Shown: positions 35,524 through 44,524, counted from the first letter of the stretch. The stretch is 64,000 bases of DNA from Parasporobacterium sp. (GCA_017510065.1 JAFWOB010000065.1:1-64000); one strand, 5' to 3'. Made by a program: numbers and translations. The notes: generated from the sequence alone by a model not told the origin.

Positions 35524-35603
35524 AAAACAGGCTTCAAAAAACGATATTATTTTAGAAAAGTTCACAGTTTCTAAAAAATGTCACGTTTTGGAGCCTGTTT
35601 TTT
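35524..35603 (+). terminator. Nested-hairpin terminator of the TRAP/MmgE operon
   Basis: AAAACAGGCTTC (35524-35535) pairs with GGAGCCTGTTTT (35590-35601), extended by AAAACG/CGTTTT. The loop holds a second hairpin from TTTTAGAAA and TTTCTAAAA. A run of T follows the outer stem. Confidence 0.65.
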
Positions 35604-35680
35604 AGAAAAGTAGATACTTTTCCCGGACTTGTCGGTATATTTCTAAAAATATGCTTGAAAATAGCCTTGTTTTTTAGAAA
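35551..35680. repeat. Cluster of five TTTAGAAA motifs in alternating orientation
   Basis: TTTAGAAA or its complement TTTCTAAA starts at 35551, 35568, 35601, 35640 and 35673. The intervals are 17, 33, 39 and 33 bp. A near-copy TTTCTAAT follows at 35690. The 333-bp gap 35453-35785 contains no gene. Binding sites for an unknown regulator of the next gene, or remains of a duplicated hairpin, are both possible. Confidence 0.6.
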
Positions 35681-35772
35681 TCATGTTTTTTTCTAATACA
35701 TAGCGGGTTTTAGATAGCCATTTTCAGGAAACCATAAGAAGCGTGTTCCTATGTAGGGTAGACAGACTATGA

Positions 35773-35778
35773 TATAAT
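35773..35778 (+). promoter_or_regulatory. TATAAT box 8 bp before a start codon
   Basis: A perfect -10 hexamer ends at 35778 and the ATG begins at 35786. Transcription from it would start at or within a base or two of the ATG, giving a leaderless mRNA. No good -35 box is seen and no ribosome binding site lies between. Confidence 0.5.
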
Positions 35779-35785
35779 ACATGAC

Positions 35786-36595
35786 ATGAAAGATAATCAA
35801 TCTCCGGTATTATACAAAATAGAAGAACAGCCGGCACTTCCGGAACAGGCAGACGGCAGACAGCTGCAGTATCTCGAAGTAAAACGGCGGGAACTGTCAG
35901 GCAGCAAACAGAAGGTGCAAAAGCCCGGGATCCGGAAAAAACTGGTAAGGACAGGGACGGCATCGCTGCTTGGTCTTAGTATTACGCTGGCTGGATTGTT
36001 CGGGACGCCGGAGGAACTGGTGCGGCAGCAGACCATCAGTCAGCTTCACAATCAGGACGCCATCGAACTGGTGCTCGAGGATGAAGATCCGGGTTCAGAG
36101 GAAGATCTGCGAAAGAAAGCAGAAACACGGCCTATGAAAAAAGGCTTTTTCCAAAAGATCGCCGACGCGGCAAAAAGCCTGATCTATAAGATTCCGGCGC
36201 CTGTCAGAGCAGTGGTGGGAATCCCCTTGTGGGCAGCCGGATATGCTGTTTTGCATCTGCTGTCGGGCGTGTATTCCGTCCTTTTGGCACCTGTTATCTC
36301 CCACATCATCGGATTTGTGCTGTGTGCGATCATATTGCTGGCAGTGTTTGTACTGACCATGAAAAGCATCTTTCCGAACATGCCGTTAAAAAAGATCCTC
36401 AGAAAGGGCAATCTTATCCGTGTTCTGATAGGAGCTGCAGTTCTGAAAGTGCTGGATATCGTTCTTCCATTGTTCTGGCCGGATTACACAAGATTCAAAT
36501 ACTTGATCATGGTGGCAGCCGGAGTGATCGTCCTGGCGGTCATTATCCTGCCGCGGATCCTGCGCAAGAGACGCAGAAAGGTTGCGGCCGCCTGA
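35786..36595 (+). CDS. Membrane protein of unknown function
   Basis: The 269 residues begin with a hydrophilic 45-residue segment, then a hydrophobic stretch (about 56-70), a charged region, an amphipathic helix (about 112-130) and four strongly hydrophobic segments (about 135-155, 162-190, 208-230 and 236-256). The end is very basic (RKRRRKVAAA). No family is recognised. It appears to be transcribed alone, possibly from a leaderless message. Confidence 0.75.
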   Translation: MKDNQSPVLYKIEEQPALPEQADGRQLQYLEVKRRELSGSKQKVQKPGIRKKLVRTGTASLLGLSITLAGLFGTPEELVRQQTISQLHNQDAIELVLEDEDPGSEEDLRKKAETRPMKKGFFQKIADAAKSLIYKIPAPVRAVVGIPLWAAGYAVLHLLSGVYSVLLAPVISHIIGFVLCAIILLAVFVLTMKSIFPNMPLKKILRKGNLIRVLIGAAVLKVLDIVLPLFWPDYTRFKYLIMVAAGVIVLAVIILPRILRKRRRKVAAA

Positions 36596-36657
36596 CCAGC
36601 GGCAACATCATCCGTCACACGCCATACATCAAACGCCATACATCATCCATCACGCGA

Positions 36658-36764
36658 CATACATCATATATAATGAAAACGGGCATGATACCCGTGTAAA
36701 AGTGAATAGAATCTGAACTTTTACTCGGGTATCATACCCGTTTTGTATTATTAGATGATGTATG
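36658..36764. terminator. Very long hairpin between convergent genes
   Basis: The 28-nt inner arms (36676-36703 and 36717-36744) match with two mismatches; both contain CATGATACCCG/CGGGTATCATACCCG-like cores and flank a 13-nt loop. Outer arms CATACATCAT (36658-36667) and ATGATGTATG (36755-36764) extend it. Three CATACATC copies (36623, 36637, 36658) precede it. It lies at the 3' ends of both flanking genes and probably works as a bidirectional terminator, or is a small mobile palindrome. Confidence 0.7.
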
Positions 36765-36776
36765 CCGTATGACGGA

Positions 36777-38147
36777 TTACTCGTACATTCTTGTTCTGCA
36801 CGGATGACGTGCTTCATTCGGGTCAGTCCACAGCTCTTCAGCCTTGGACGCCCATTTTTCAGCAAACGGCTCTGTCTTGGCTGTCAGTTCTTCCGCGCTT
36901 TCCGGAGCCAGGAAGTCGGTAGAATGTGCGCCGGAATTCTTTACCATTTCACGGAGTTTCTCCGGGTTGTCCAGCATCGGGCAGGGACGGAGCATGTTGT
37001 TGTTGAAGGGCTGATTCTTATGGTATTCCATAAACAGCGGGCTCTGAAGCGCTTCCAGGAAGCTGCAGTTGTTGATGTTGACATTGCTGTAGTGGATGAA
37101 CGCACAGGGCTCCACATCGCCATTGGCGTTGATATGCAGATAATGCCGTCCGCCGGCAATACAGCCATATACGAACTCACCGTCATTCCAGAAATCCAGA
37201 AGGAAGCAGGGCTTGGTCTCACGCCATTCACGGATCTTATGATACATGTAGGCACGCTGCTCTGCATCAGCCATCAGTTCCGTAACAGCATCTTTTCCCA
37301 CCGGGATATAGGTGAAATACCATCCGAACATAGCACCTTTTTCGATCATCAGGTCTACGAATTCGTCGGAGCCGATCGTTCCGATGTTCTTGCTGGTATA
37401 GCAGGCGGAGAAGCCGAAGACGACGCCTTTGGAACGAAGGATATCCATGGCTTTGATAACAGCCTGATAGGTGCCTGCGCCTCTTCTGAAGTCTGTATCT
37501 TCTTCACTTCCTTCAATAGAGAAGGCAAGGCCGAAGTTGCCGACGCGCTTCAGTTCTTCTGCAAATTCTTCATCCACCAGCGTTCCGTTGGTAAATGCCA
37601 GGAAAGCACAGTCCGGATGAGTCTCCGCCAGACGGATCAGGTCTTTCTTCCGCATGGTCGGTTCGCCGCCGGAGAAGATGTAAGTATAGGTACCCAGTTC
37701 GGTTCCTTCGTTGATGATCCTGTCCAGGGTCTCATAGGTGAGGAAGGTGTTCTTGCCGTATTCGGCAGCCCAGCAGCCGGTGCAATGCAGGTTGCAGGCA
37801 GCGGTGGGATCCATCAGGACCGCCCAGGGAATATTGCAGCCATATTTTTTGATATTATCAAGACGTTCATTGGCACTGGCGATTGCCGAATGGAAGCCGA
37901 GGGACATCACGAGCTTCTCCAGGTATTCCGGATCGGTGTTTTTGATCAGGTTATGGATCAGGATGTTCCAGTTATTGTTCGGATCCTCAATGCTTTTCCG
38001 AAGATTCGCAAAGGTATGGGCGTTCATCTTCTTGGTGTCAAACTTTTCTACCATATTCAGGACACGGGGAATTGTTTTGTCCGGATCCTTGATCGCGGCT
38101 CGAAGCGTCTGTCTGACAATGGTTCTGTTAATTACATTGTTTTTCAT
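36777..38147 (-). CDS. Radical SAM protein with SPASM-like C-terminal cysteines
   Basis: The 456 residues have the radical SAM cluster motif C118-x3-C122-x2-C125 (AACNLHCTGC), the GGEP-type SAM segment (FSGGEPTMRK) and an auxiliary Cys set (YGCIAGGRHYLHINANGDVEPC and later RPCPM). The N-terminal helical extension of about 100 residues before the barrel is longer than in most members. The substrate is unknown. No small precursor peptide gene is apparent beside it, so a peptide-modifying role is not supported. It is monocistronic. Confidence 0.9.
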   Translation of the reverse strand: MKNNVINRTIVRQTLRAAIKDPDKTIPRVLNMVEKFDTKKMNAHTFANLRKSIEDPNNNWNILIHNLIKNTDPEYLEKLVMSLGFHSAIASANERLDNIKKYGCNIPWAVLMDPTAACNLHCTGCWAAEYGKNTFLTYETLDRIINEGTELGTYTYIFSGGEPTMRKKDLIRLAETHPDCAFLAFTNGTLVDEEFAEELKRVGNFGLAFSIEGSEEDTDFRRGAGTYQAVIKAMDILRSKGVVFGFSACYTSKNIGTIGSDEFVDLMIEKGAMFGWYFTYIPVGKDAVTELMADAEQRAYMYHKIREWRETKPCFLLDFWNDGEFVYGCIAGGRHYLHINANGDVEPCAFIHYSNVNINNCSFLEALQSPLFMEYHKNQPFNNNMLRPCPMLDNPEKLREMVKNSGAHSTDFLAPESAEELTAKTEPFAEKWASKAEELWTDPNEARHPCRTRMYE

Positions 38148-38281
38148 TTGAAAGTAACTCCTTCTTTTTTATATGAACATCTTAAACGGGCACATTTTAC
38201 AACGTTTTTCTAAACCGAATCTAAACTATTGGCCGGAAAATGCATGTAAATTGCGTAATCCTGACCAGATCAGCTGTCTAT

Positions 38282-39346
38282 TCATTTCTTCGGAAGCGTT
38301 ATGGCAAAACTGGTCTTTCCCTCATGACAGGTTACCTGGATGCTGCCGTCATGCAGATCAACGATCTTTTTGACAATGGCAAGACCGATGCCGTTGCCTT
38401 CCGACGCATGGGATTCGTCGGCCTGGTAAAATTTGCTGAAGATCCGGTCCATACTTGCCTCAGGGATCGGATCTCCGAAATTGGAAACAGTGATCGTGAT
38501 CCGGTCCTGCGTTTCGTCAATAACGGCTTCCACCACACCGTAATCCGGTGAAAACTTGATGGCATTGTCGAAGAGATTGCTCCATACATGCCGCATCAGC
38601 TCTTCATTTCCCACCAGAAAATGTTCTTCTTCGGGAAGAATCGGTTCGATATGCTTCGCTGTCCATTTCCCTTCCAGCATCAGCATGCAGGTCCTCAACT
38701 GTTCGGAGACATTGAACTTCTGGCGATCCGTGAGGATATTCTGGTTTTCGATCCTGGTCAGGTCCAGCACATTGGTCGCCATATGAGCCAGACGCAGGGA
38801 TTCCTTTTCAATCACTTCCAGATATTCAGTCTGTTCCTCCGGTGTCAGATTGCCTCTTCTGAGCAGCTGCGCAAATCCTGCTATGGATACGATAGGAGTC
38901 TTAAACTCATGGGAGAAATTATTGATGAAATCGGAACGGAGCATTTCCGTCTGTTCCAGTTCCTGTGCCATGGTATTAAAACTGTCTGTCATTTCCTTAA
39001 TGGTTTTATTGCGGCCCACCGGCCCGCTGAAATAAAGACGGGCAGAGTAGTCTCCGGAAGCCAGCCGGTTCAGTGCAGTCATAATCTTATTGATGGGACT
39101 GAAGACAATATTGCTGATCAATGCGGCGAGCACAATGCCGATAATAGCGTTTACGATCAGTAGGGTAAGGATAAAGGAACTGATGTTGATCTCTACGCTG
39201 CCAATCTTCAGCACGCCGTTCATGATCAGGACGCTGGTTACAATGGCTGCGATCACCGTGATCCCCAGGAGCAACACAATAATGATCCCCGCAAAAGGCA
39301 GGAGCAGGGAGGTTCGTGGATTAAATTTTCTGTGGTTATGATTCAT
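38282..39346 (-). CDS. Sensor histidine kinase
   Basis: The 354 residues have two membrane helices (about 14-42 and 55-80) with only a short external loop, then HAMP (about 82-135), the H-box with His146 (NNFSHEFKTP), N-box (NLFDNAIKFS) and G-box (SEGNGIGLAIVKK). The tiny loop suggests intramembrane sensing of envelope stress or peptides. Its start overlaps the response regulator stop by 4 bp (ATGA), so they are translationally coupled. Confidence 0.95.
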   Translation of the reverse strand: MNHNHRKFNPRTSLLLPFAGIIIVLLLGITVIAAIVTSVLIMNGVLKIGSVEINISSFILTLLIVNAIIGIVLAALISNIVFSPINKIMTALNRLASGDYSARLYFSGPVGRNKTIKEMTDSFNTMAQELEQTEMLRSDFINNFSHEFKTPIVSIAGFAQLLRRGNLTPEEQTEYLEVIEKESLRLAHMATNVLDLTRIENQNILTDRQKFNVSEQLRTCMLMLEGKWTAKHIEPILPEEEHFLVGNEELMRHVWSNLFDNAIKFSPDYGVVEAVIDETQDRITITVSNFGDPIPEASMDRIFSKFYQADESHASEGNGIGLAIVKKIVDLHDGSIQVTCHEGKTSFAITLPKK

Positions 39347-40017
39347 GCGTTTCTGATCGCTTTGTATCCGAGCCCGCGGACGGATTCGATCTGGAATTCA
39401 TCCCAGCCCTCAAAACGTTTGCGGAGCCTGCCGATATGTACGGTAACGGTTTCCCATCCCGTCTCGCTTTCAGTTCCCCATATTTCATCCATCAGCTGGA
39501 TGCGGGTAAAGATCTTGCCGGGATAAGACAGAAGTTTATATAGAAGCAGAAATTCCTTCTGGGGGAGTTCCTGCACCGTGCCGCGCCTGGAAACCGTCAG
39601 GCTGTCATAGTCAAGGACGACGTCGTCAATGACAATCTTTCTTTCACTGGCGATCTTGGCACGTCTTAACAGAGCTTTGATCCGGAGCAGCATTTCCGTT
39701 TCGTCAATGGGTTTGGTGATATAATCGTCCGTTCCTACCAGAAATCCGCGATGCCGGTCCTTGGGCAGTTGTTTTGCGGAAACCATGAGAATGGGCAGTT
39801 CATTGTTGGTTTTTCTAAGCGTTTCCGTAAACTGATAGCCGTCCATTTTCGGCATCATGATATCCAGGACGACAAGATCGATATATTCTTTATCCATGAG
39901 CTGCAGGGCTTCTTCGCCGTTTGCAGCCGTGTATACGATATAGTTTTCATTTTCCAGTACTGCACGGATGTATTTCCGCGTATTGATATCGTCATCGACT
40001 ACCAGGATGTGAAACAT
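39343..40017 (-). CDS. OmpR-family response regulator
   Basis: The protein is 224 residues from the ATG at 40017, which has GGAGG 8 nt upstream; an upstream start adds eleven unsupported residues. The receiver domain has VVDDD and the phosphorylation site Asp52 (LVVLDIMMPKMDG). The C-terminal winged helix (LPQKEFLLLYKLLSYPGKIF, then GWETVTVHIGRLRKRF) is typical. It forms a two-component system with the kinase gene that follows. The nearby MFS gene is divergent and could be a target. Confidence 0.95.
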   Translation of the reverse strand: MFHILVVDDDINTRKYIRAVLENENYIVYTAANGEEALQLMDKEYIDLVVLDIMMPKMDGYQFTETLRKTNNELPILMVSAKQLPKDRHRGFLVGTDDYITKPIDETEMLLRIKALLRRAKIASERKIVIDDVVLDYDSLTVSRRGTVQELPQKEFLLLYKLLSYPGKIFTRIQLMDEIWGTESETGWETVTVHIGRLRKRFEGWDEFQIESVRGLGYKAIRNA

Positions 40018-40223
40018 TGATAAGACCTCCGTATTGCATTTTGGCAACATGCGGTGCCCATGTTAACAGAGAAATATAAACTCAAACGAAACAAAAAGCC
40101 TCCAATGATATAAAGTCTAGTAAATAATGCATCGAAGTGCAACCGGATGAATGAAATTTCTTCGATCCTATGTTATGATATAAAACAAATTACAGCCAGG
40201 AAACAGGAAAACGGAGGAAGCAG

Positions 40224-41333
40224 ATGGGAGACGAAGACCGGTTCGAAAACAGGAGAGTACTTCTTATTATTTATACGATTCTTCATTTTCTGGTGGACCT
40301 TTCCTGTATTTTTTTCCTTGTGGGGATGGTATACCCACAGCTCGCCAGTGCGGATGTCCGGATACATGCAGCGATACAATATAATATGTTTGCGTTTGCC
40401 CTGCCGGCGCTTCTAGGGCTGGCAGCAGATCTGGTCGGGAAAAATGCGGCGGTATCCTGTATGGGATGCTTTATGATCCTTATGAGCTACTTGATGACAC
40501 CGGGTCCATGGGTGTCGGTGGTCCTGATCGGGATTGGGAACGGACTGTTTCATATCGGAGGCGGCAGACAAGTGCTGATGGATTCGGGCTGCGTTCCCTC
40601 CGGAGGGAAAAAGGCCAATGCAGTCCGGTATGCGCCTTCCGGTGTTTTTATTGCCTCCGGCGCTATGGGCGTGTTTCTCGGTAAAAATATGGCAGTTGCC
40701 TTTCGTCAGTTCTTTTATACCGCCATGTGGGCTGCCCTGGCACTCGGAACGGCACTCCTTCTGTGGATGGCAGTGCGGCAATGGAAAAAATCCATTCGTT
40801 CCGTTCTTTCCATGCAGAAGGTTTCCGCAAAAATGCTGGGACTGTCCCTGCTGATCTTTCTGGTGGTGATCATTCGGTCCTACTATGGGTTTGTGGCAGT
40901 TTATTCCTGGAATCATACTTTTTTGACGGGTTTGGTCTTTACAGGATGTATCGTCCTGGGAAAGGCTCTTGGCGGATTTGCAGCAGACAGACTTGGAGTT
41001 ACGGCAGCATCGGTGATCTCCCTGGGAGGAGCCGGCATACTGGCACTGTTCGCGGAATCAATCCCATTGATGGGATATCTGTCAATCCTTCTGTTTAATA
41101 TGACAATGCCGATCACGCTGACCTTGCTGACAGATCTGTGGAGAGAACTTCCCGGATTTGCTTTCGGCGTTTTGATGCTGGCACTGTTTCTGGGAACACT
41201 GCCCGTTATGGTATGGCATGTAACATGGATGTCCTCTCCCGGCGGTGCCTTCGGACTTTGTATGATCTCCCTGGTCCTTCTGCTGGCGGCAGTCCGGTGG
41301 ATGGAACCGAAGAGGATGGTTTCGGAAGGATAG
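40224..41333 (+). CDS. MFS transporter
   Basis: The 369 residues have about 11-12 hydrophobic helices. FHIGGGRQVLMDSG near residue 112 lies where the fosmidomycin/sugar MFS members have GxFHPxG-type loops, and GKALGGFAADRLG is the second-half loop motif. It is shorter than the typical 400 residues. The ATG has GGAGG 6 nt upstream. The substrate is unknown. A small membrane protein gene follows 15 bp later. Confidence 0.85.
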   Translation: MGDEDRFENRRVLLIIYTILHFLVDLSCIFFLVGMVYPQLASADVRIHAAIQYNMFAFALPALLGLAADLVGKNAAVSCMGCFMILMSYLMTPGPWVSVVLIGIGNGLFHIGGGRQVLMDSGCVPSGGKKANAVRYAPSGVFIASGAMGVFLGKNMAVAFRQFFYTAMWAALALGTALLLWMAVRQWKKSIRSVLSMQKVSAKMLGLSLLIFLVVIIRSYYGFVAVYSWNHTFLTGLVFTGCIVLGKALGGFAADRLGVTAASVISLGGAGILALFAESIPLMGYLSILLFNMTMPITLTLLTDLWRELPGFAFGVLMLALFLGTLPVMVWHVTWMSSPGGAFGLCMISLVLLLAAVRWMEPKRMVSEG

Positions 41334-41348
41334 ACACTGGAGAAAACG

Positions 41349-41720
41349 ATGTTCTGGCTGAGATTATTCCTGGTCCCATATCTGCTGACGCTGATCGTGG
41401 AAGAGGCAGTTGCCCTTCTGTGGGGATATCGGTCGGGAAAAGATCTTTTAACCGTTCTGTGGATCAATACCGTTACCAATCCCCTGGTGACACTTCTTCG
41501 GTATCTGTCGGCGCAGTTCCTGCCTTCACAGGAGATGCGGATGGGAATCCTGATCGCGGCGGAGATCCTGGTAGTCCTGGCAGAATGGCTGCTGTTCAGG
41601 AAATTTTTGAGCAAAGGAAAGTATTTCTTCTGGTTTTCTCTTTGCTGTAATGCCGCTTCTTATGGAGCCGGGCTGTGGCTTGGCCCGCTTTTACTTCGAT
41701 TGTTCAGGGGAATTATATAA
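41349..41720 (+). CDS. Small membrane protein of unknown function
   Basis: The 123 residues have three or four hydrophobic helices and a conserved-looking VTNPLVTLLRYL segment, which is also seen in small Lachnospiraceae envelope proteins. It lies 15 bp after the MFS gene and 51 bp before an SH3b protein gene, so it may be co-transcribed with both. The function is unknown. Confidence 0.75.
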   Translation: MFWLRLFLVPYLLTLIVEEAVALLWGYRSGKDLLTVLWINTVTNPLVTLLRYLSAQFLPSQEMRMGILIAAEILVVLAEWLLFRKFLSKGKYFFWFSLCCNAASYGAGLWLGPLLLRLFRGII

Positions 41721-41771
41721 AACCTCATAAGATATAAACAGTCAGAATACACAAAACAGGAGGATGTTGAA

Positions 41772-43244
41772 ATGAAACGGATCATTAGAGTAATGGCGCT
41801 GGCATGCTGTGTTTTGTTGCTGCTTCCGTCATCTGTTATGGCAGATGCAGCGATCGATGGAGGGCATAATTACCAGGCAGCGGATTTTTACGTGGTGGTG
41901 GATGCCTGGGACGGCTATGTCAATTTCCGGTACGGACCGGGCCTGGAGTATGGGATCAATTACCCGATCTATAATGGTGAAGTGCTGTATGTGTTCGAAA
42001 CTGCGGAGAACTACTATGATGATCTGCCGTGGGGACATGTCGAGTATGGCGGAACCTATGGATGGATCTCCCTTACGGAAGTTTCATTCATGGAAGCCCC
42101 GGAACCGGAAACGTATCCTGCGCCGGTCTATGAAAGTGTGGACCAGTACAATATGGTAGATGCCTGGGACGGGTACTGCAATCTGCGGACAGATGCAGGC
42201 ATTGCTTATGATATCATTACACCAATCTATAACGGGGAAGTCCTTCATGTAACATCCCTGTGTTATAATCCGCAGGACGGTCTTTATTGGGGATATACGC
42301 AGTACAATGGGATGAATGGATGGATATCCATCAGCCAGACAACGCAGGTGGCAGCACCTCAGCCGGAAACCACGACCGCGCAGGCAGAGCCTCCGGCTCC
42401 TTCTCCTGCGGTAAGTTCTGCAGCATGGCTGGTCAGCGATGCATTTTATCAGGAAGATTCCGGTTACATCTACACGATCCCGATGGTCAATCTGGACAGC
42501 GAAGAGATCAAGACGCTGAACGCCTCTATTTACGATGATCTGTATCCACAGATCCAGCAAGCGGTGAAAGATGAAGTTCCCTGGGAAGAGCTGATAGCTT
42601 CTTCCTATACATGGAGTGTGAACGGGGATATCCTGTCTCTGGTCATTCGTTACGGATATGCCGGACCCTGGCATGAGTACAAAGTCTACAATCTTTCGGT
42701 ATCTCAGCAAAAGCTTCTGAATGATACGGCGGTCATCGGAATAGCAGGGTATTCGGAAGAAGAATATCTGCAGATGGCAGCCTCCGCCATGGAACAGGGG
42801 TTTGTCCGCGCCAGCCAGATGGTGCCGCATGAGGAAAATGAGATGTATGAAACCGCATATAACCGTGCGCATGAAGAGACCATGTCTGAGGAGAATATCG
42901 CGGCAGCGATGCCTTTCCTGAACGCAAAGGGCAATCTGAGTATCATTGCCGAGATTGGTCTGATCATGATGCAGAACTCCTCTTCCTGGACGGAACTGGA
43001 CCTGGTAACGCCATATTCAGAGGAGTCGGATGCGGATATCTATGTCCGGGTAAACGCTCCGGCAGGATTCACGAACCTGAAAACAGAATCCGGTTCTTCC
43101 GGGAATGTGCTCATATCAATTCCCAATGGACAGAAGATCCTGATCTTCGATACCGTGGATAATGCCGAGGACGGTTCTAAATGGGGCGAAACCATCTATT
43201 GCGGTTTTAGAGGATGGATCCCTATGAGCGAAGCATCAGAATAG
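41772..43244 (+). CDS. Secreted protein with three SH3b-like domains and a DUF3298-like middle
   Basis: The 490 residues start with a signal peptide (about 1-25). Two SH3b domains follow (about 38-100 and 118-182; DAWDGYVNFRYGPGLEYG and DAWDGYCNLRTDAGIAYD), then a Pro/Thr linker, a central alpha/beta domain (about 215-355) and a third SH3b domain at the C-terminus (about 420-490, ending GWIPMSEASE). SH3b domains usually bind peptidoglycan or metal. The 3' end overlaps the convergent pgeF gene by 23 bp. Confidence 0.82.
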   Translation: MKRIIRVMALACCVLLLLPSSVMADAAIDGGHNYQAADFYVVVDAWDGYVNFRYGPGLEYGINYPIYNGEVLYVFETAENYYDDLPWGHVEYGGTYGWISLTEVSFMEAPEPETYPAPVYESVDQYNMVDAWDGYCNLRTDAGIAYDIITPIYNGEVLHVTSLCYNPQDGLYWGYTQYNGMNGWISISQTTQVAAPQPETTTAQAEPPAPSPAVSSAAWLVSDAFYQEDSGYIYTIPMVNLDSEEIKTLNASIYDDLYPQIQQAVKDEVPWEELIASSYTWSVNGDILSLVIRYGYAGPWHEYKVYNLSVSQQKLLNDTAVIGIAGYSEEEYLQMAASAMEQGFVRASQMVPHEENEMYETAYNRAHEETMSEENIAAAMPFLNAKGNLSIIAEIGLIMMQNSSSWTELDLVTPYSEESDADIYVRVNAPAGFTNLKTESGSSGNVLISIPNGQKILIFDTVDNAEDGSKWGETIYCGFRGWIPMSEASE

Positions 43245-44067
43245 CACAGTTCTCATTGGAAATCCTTCCTTCCGCGCGGAAGGAATAGAGAAGATCACAG
43301 CGGCATTTCGTACACATGCAGGGCAACTCGATATTTGTTTCCGGAATGCCGGCATCTCGCAGGGTATGGAAGATCGCGGCAAACAGGTCGATATGATATC
43401 GGCCTGTTTTTTTTGAGAGGATATCCGATAAAATGCTTTGGCAGCGAAGGGATCCGGTCAGAGGATCCTTTCGATAATCTGCGGCAAAATCCTCTGCGAC
43501 TTCATCCCCGACTTCGTAACAGTCGCCGCAGATACCCGGAGAAACGGCAGCCAGTACATCACCTGGATCGGTACCGAAGCTTTTCTGCATTGTTTTTAAC
43601 AGCTTAGCAGCAATGTGCAGCTGAGTTCCCTTGCGTCCGGAATGGCACAGACCGATGGCTTTCCTGACAGGATCGTACAGATAGACGGAGGGACAGTCGG
43701 CTCCGAATGTCCGGAGCATTACACCGGGAATATCGGTCACAAGCCCGTCAATTGCTTCAAGCTGTGTTCTTCCTTCTATCGGACCGAGATCACCGGCATC
43801 CACAAGGTGGATGTTGGCCATATGTTTCTGGGCAGAAGAGACCAGATGCTCCCGATCGGTTCCGAACTGTGAAACCAGAAGCTGCACACAGGAAGCCACT
43901 TCTTCCGGATCGGATTCCGGCCGGAGAAGGGGTTGATAAAAATCATCCGGTTTTCCATCCCGGTAGTATCGCTTTGTGGTAAATGCGGCAACAACACCGA
44001 CGTTTTTTTCCATTATATCAAAGGCCAGATAGGGGACACTGTTCTGTGGCAGATCGATCCATTTCAT
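43222..44067 (-). CDS. pgeF: Peptidoglycan editing factor PgeF (YfiH/multicopper polyphenol oxidase family)
   Basis: This 281-residue cytosolic enzyme family removes wrongly built UDP-MurNAc-peptides; some members are purine nucleoside phosphorylases. The metal ligands are visible: His in SSAQKHMANI, Cys in TFGADCPSVY and His in GLCHSGRKG. The C-terminal CRCDLLYSFRAEG fits the family end. The ATG has AAAGGAG 8 nt upstream. Confidence 0.92.
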   Translation of the reverse strand: MKWIDLPQNSVPYLAFDIMEKNVGVVAAFTTKRYYRDGKPDDFYQPLLRPESDPEEVASCVQLLVSQFGTDREHLVSSAQKHMANIHLVDAGDLGPIEGRTQLEAIDGLVTDIPGVMLRTFGADCPSVYLYDPVRKAIGLCHSGRKGTQLHIAAKLLKTMQKSFGTDPGDVLAAVSPGICGDCYEVGDEVAEDFAADYRKDPLTGSLRCQSILSDILSKKTGRYHIDLFAAIFHTLRDAGIPETNIELPCMCTKCRCDLLYSFRAEGRISNENCAILMLRS

Positions 44068-44145
44068 AAGGCAGGCTCCTTTCGCTTTGCAGTCCGGTCG
44101 CGCATGGGAATGCCGTTTGAATAACGGCTGCTCGTTTTAAATGGG

Positions 44146-44179
44146 AAAGGCTGCATCAATTGCTATTGATACAGCCTTT
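44146..44179 (-). terminator. Hairpin after the small 69-residue gene
   Basis: AAAGGCTGCATCAAT (44146-44160) pairs with ATTGATACAGCCTTT (44165-44179), one mismatch, loop TGCT. It lies directly downstream of the minus-strand gene at 44224-44433. Confidence 0.7.
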
Positions 44180-44223
44180 CGATTATAACTCTTTTTTGAT
44201 TTGGCGTTCACGCCTGGTCATGC

Positions 44224-44433
44224 TTACAGCTCAACTACTTCGAATTCGTTGTTTTCGCATTCTCCGATTGCTTCCAGAGTGTTCAGTGCTCTTGCAACAT
44301 CACACTGTCTGGAGAATGTCTTTGCTTCAGAAGCATCAAACGTATTATCAAAATGACCTTCTGCTTTCTTGATGCCCTTTACATAACCCTGTTCACTGCT
44401 GTACTTGTTTGTCCACTTGATTACTTTAGCCAT
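44224..44433 (-). CDS. Small conserved-looking protein of unknown function
   Basis: The protein has 69 residues from the ATG at 44433. The upstream open stretch to 44628 is AT-rich, hydrophobic by chance and lacks a site. It is acidic at the C-terminus (NNEFEVVEL), has two Cys, and is rich in Lys/Glu/Ala. Similar small proteins occur in Lachnospiraceae, but no function is known. The GGAAGAG stretch 12 nt upstream is a distant ribosome binding site. Confidence 0.7.
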   Translation of the reverse strand: MAKVIKWTNKYSSEQGYVKGIKKAEGHFDNTFDASEAKTFSRQCDVARALNTLEAIGECENNEFEVVEL

Positions 44434-44524
44434 AATGTCTAATGCTCTTCCTTTTCTTTTGTCAATATTACACATCGTCTGTGCACAAGCACATATATAC
44501 CACCAGTGGGAATATTTGTCAACA

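Noticed and set aside
36762-38213. 483-residue plus-strand frame opposite the radical SAM gene
   Set aside because: The minus strand encodes an intact radical SAM protein. The plus frame has no site and no family.
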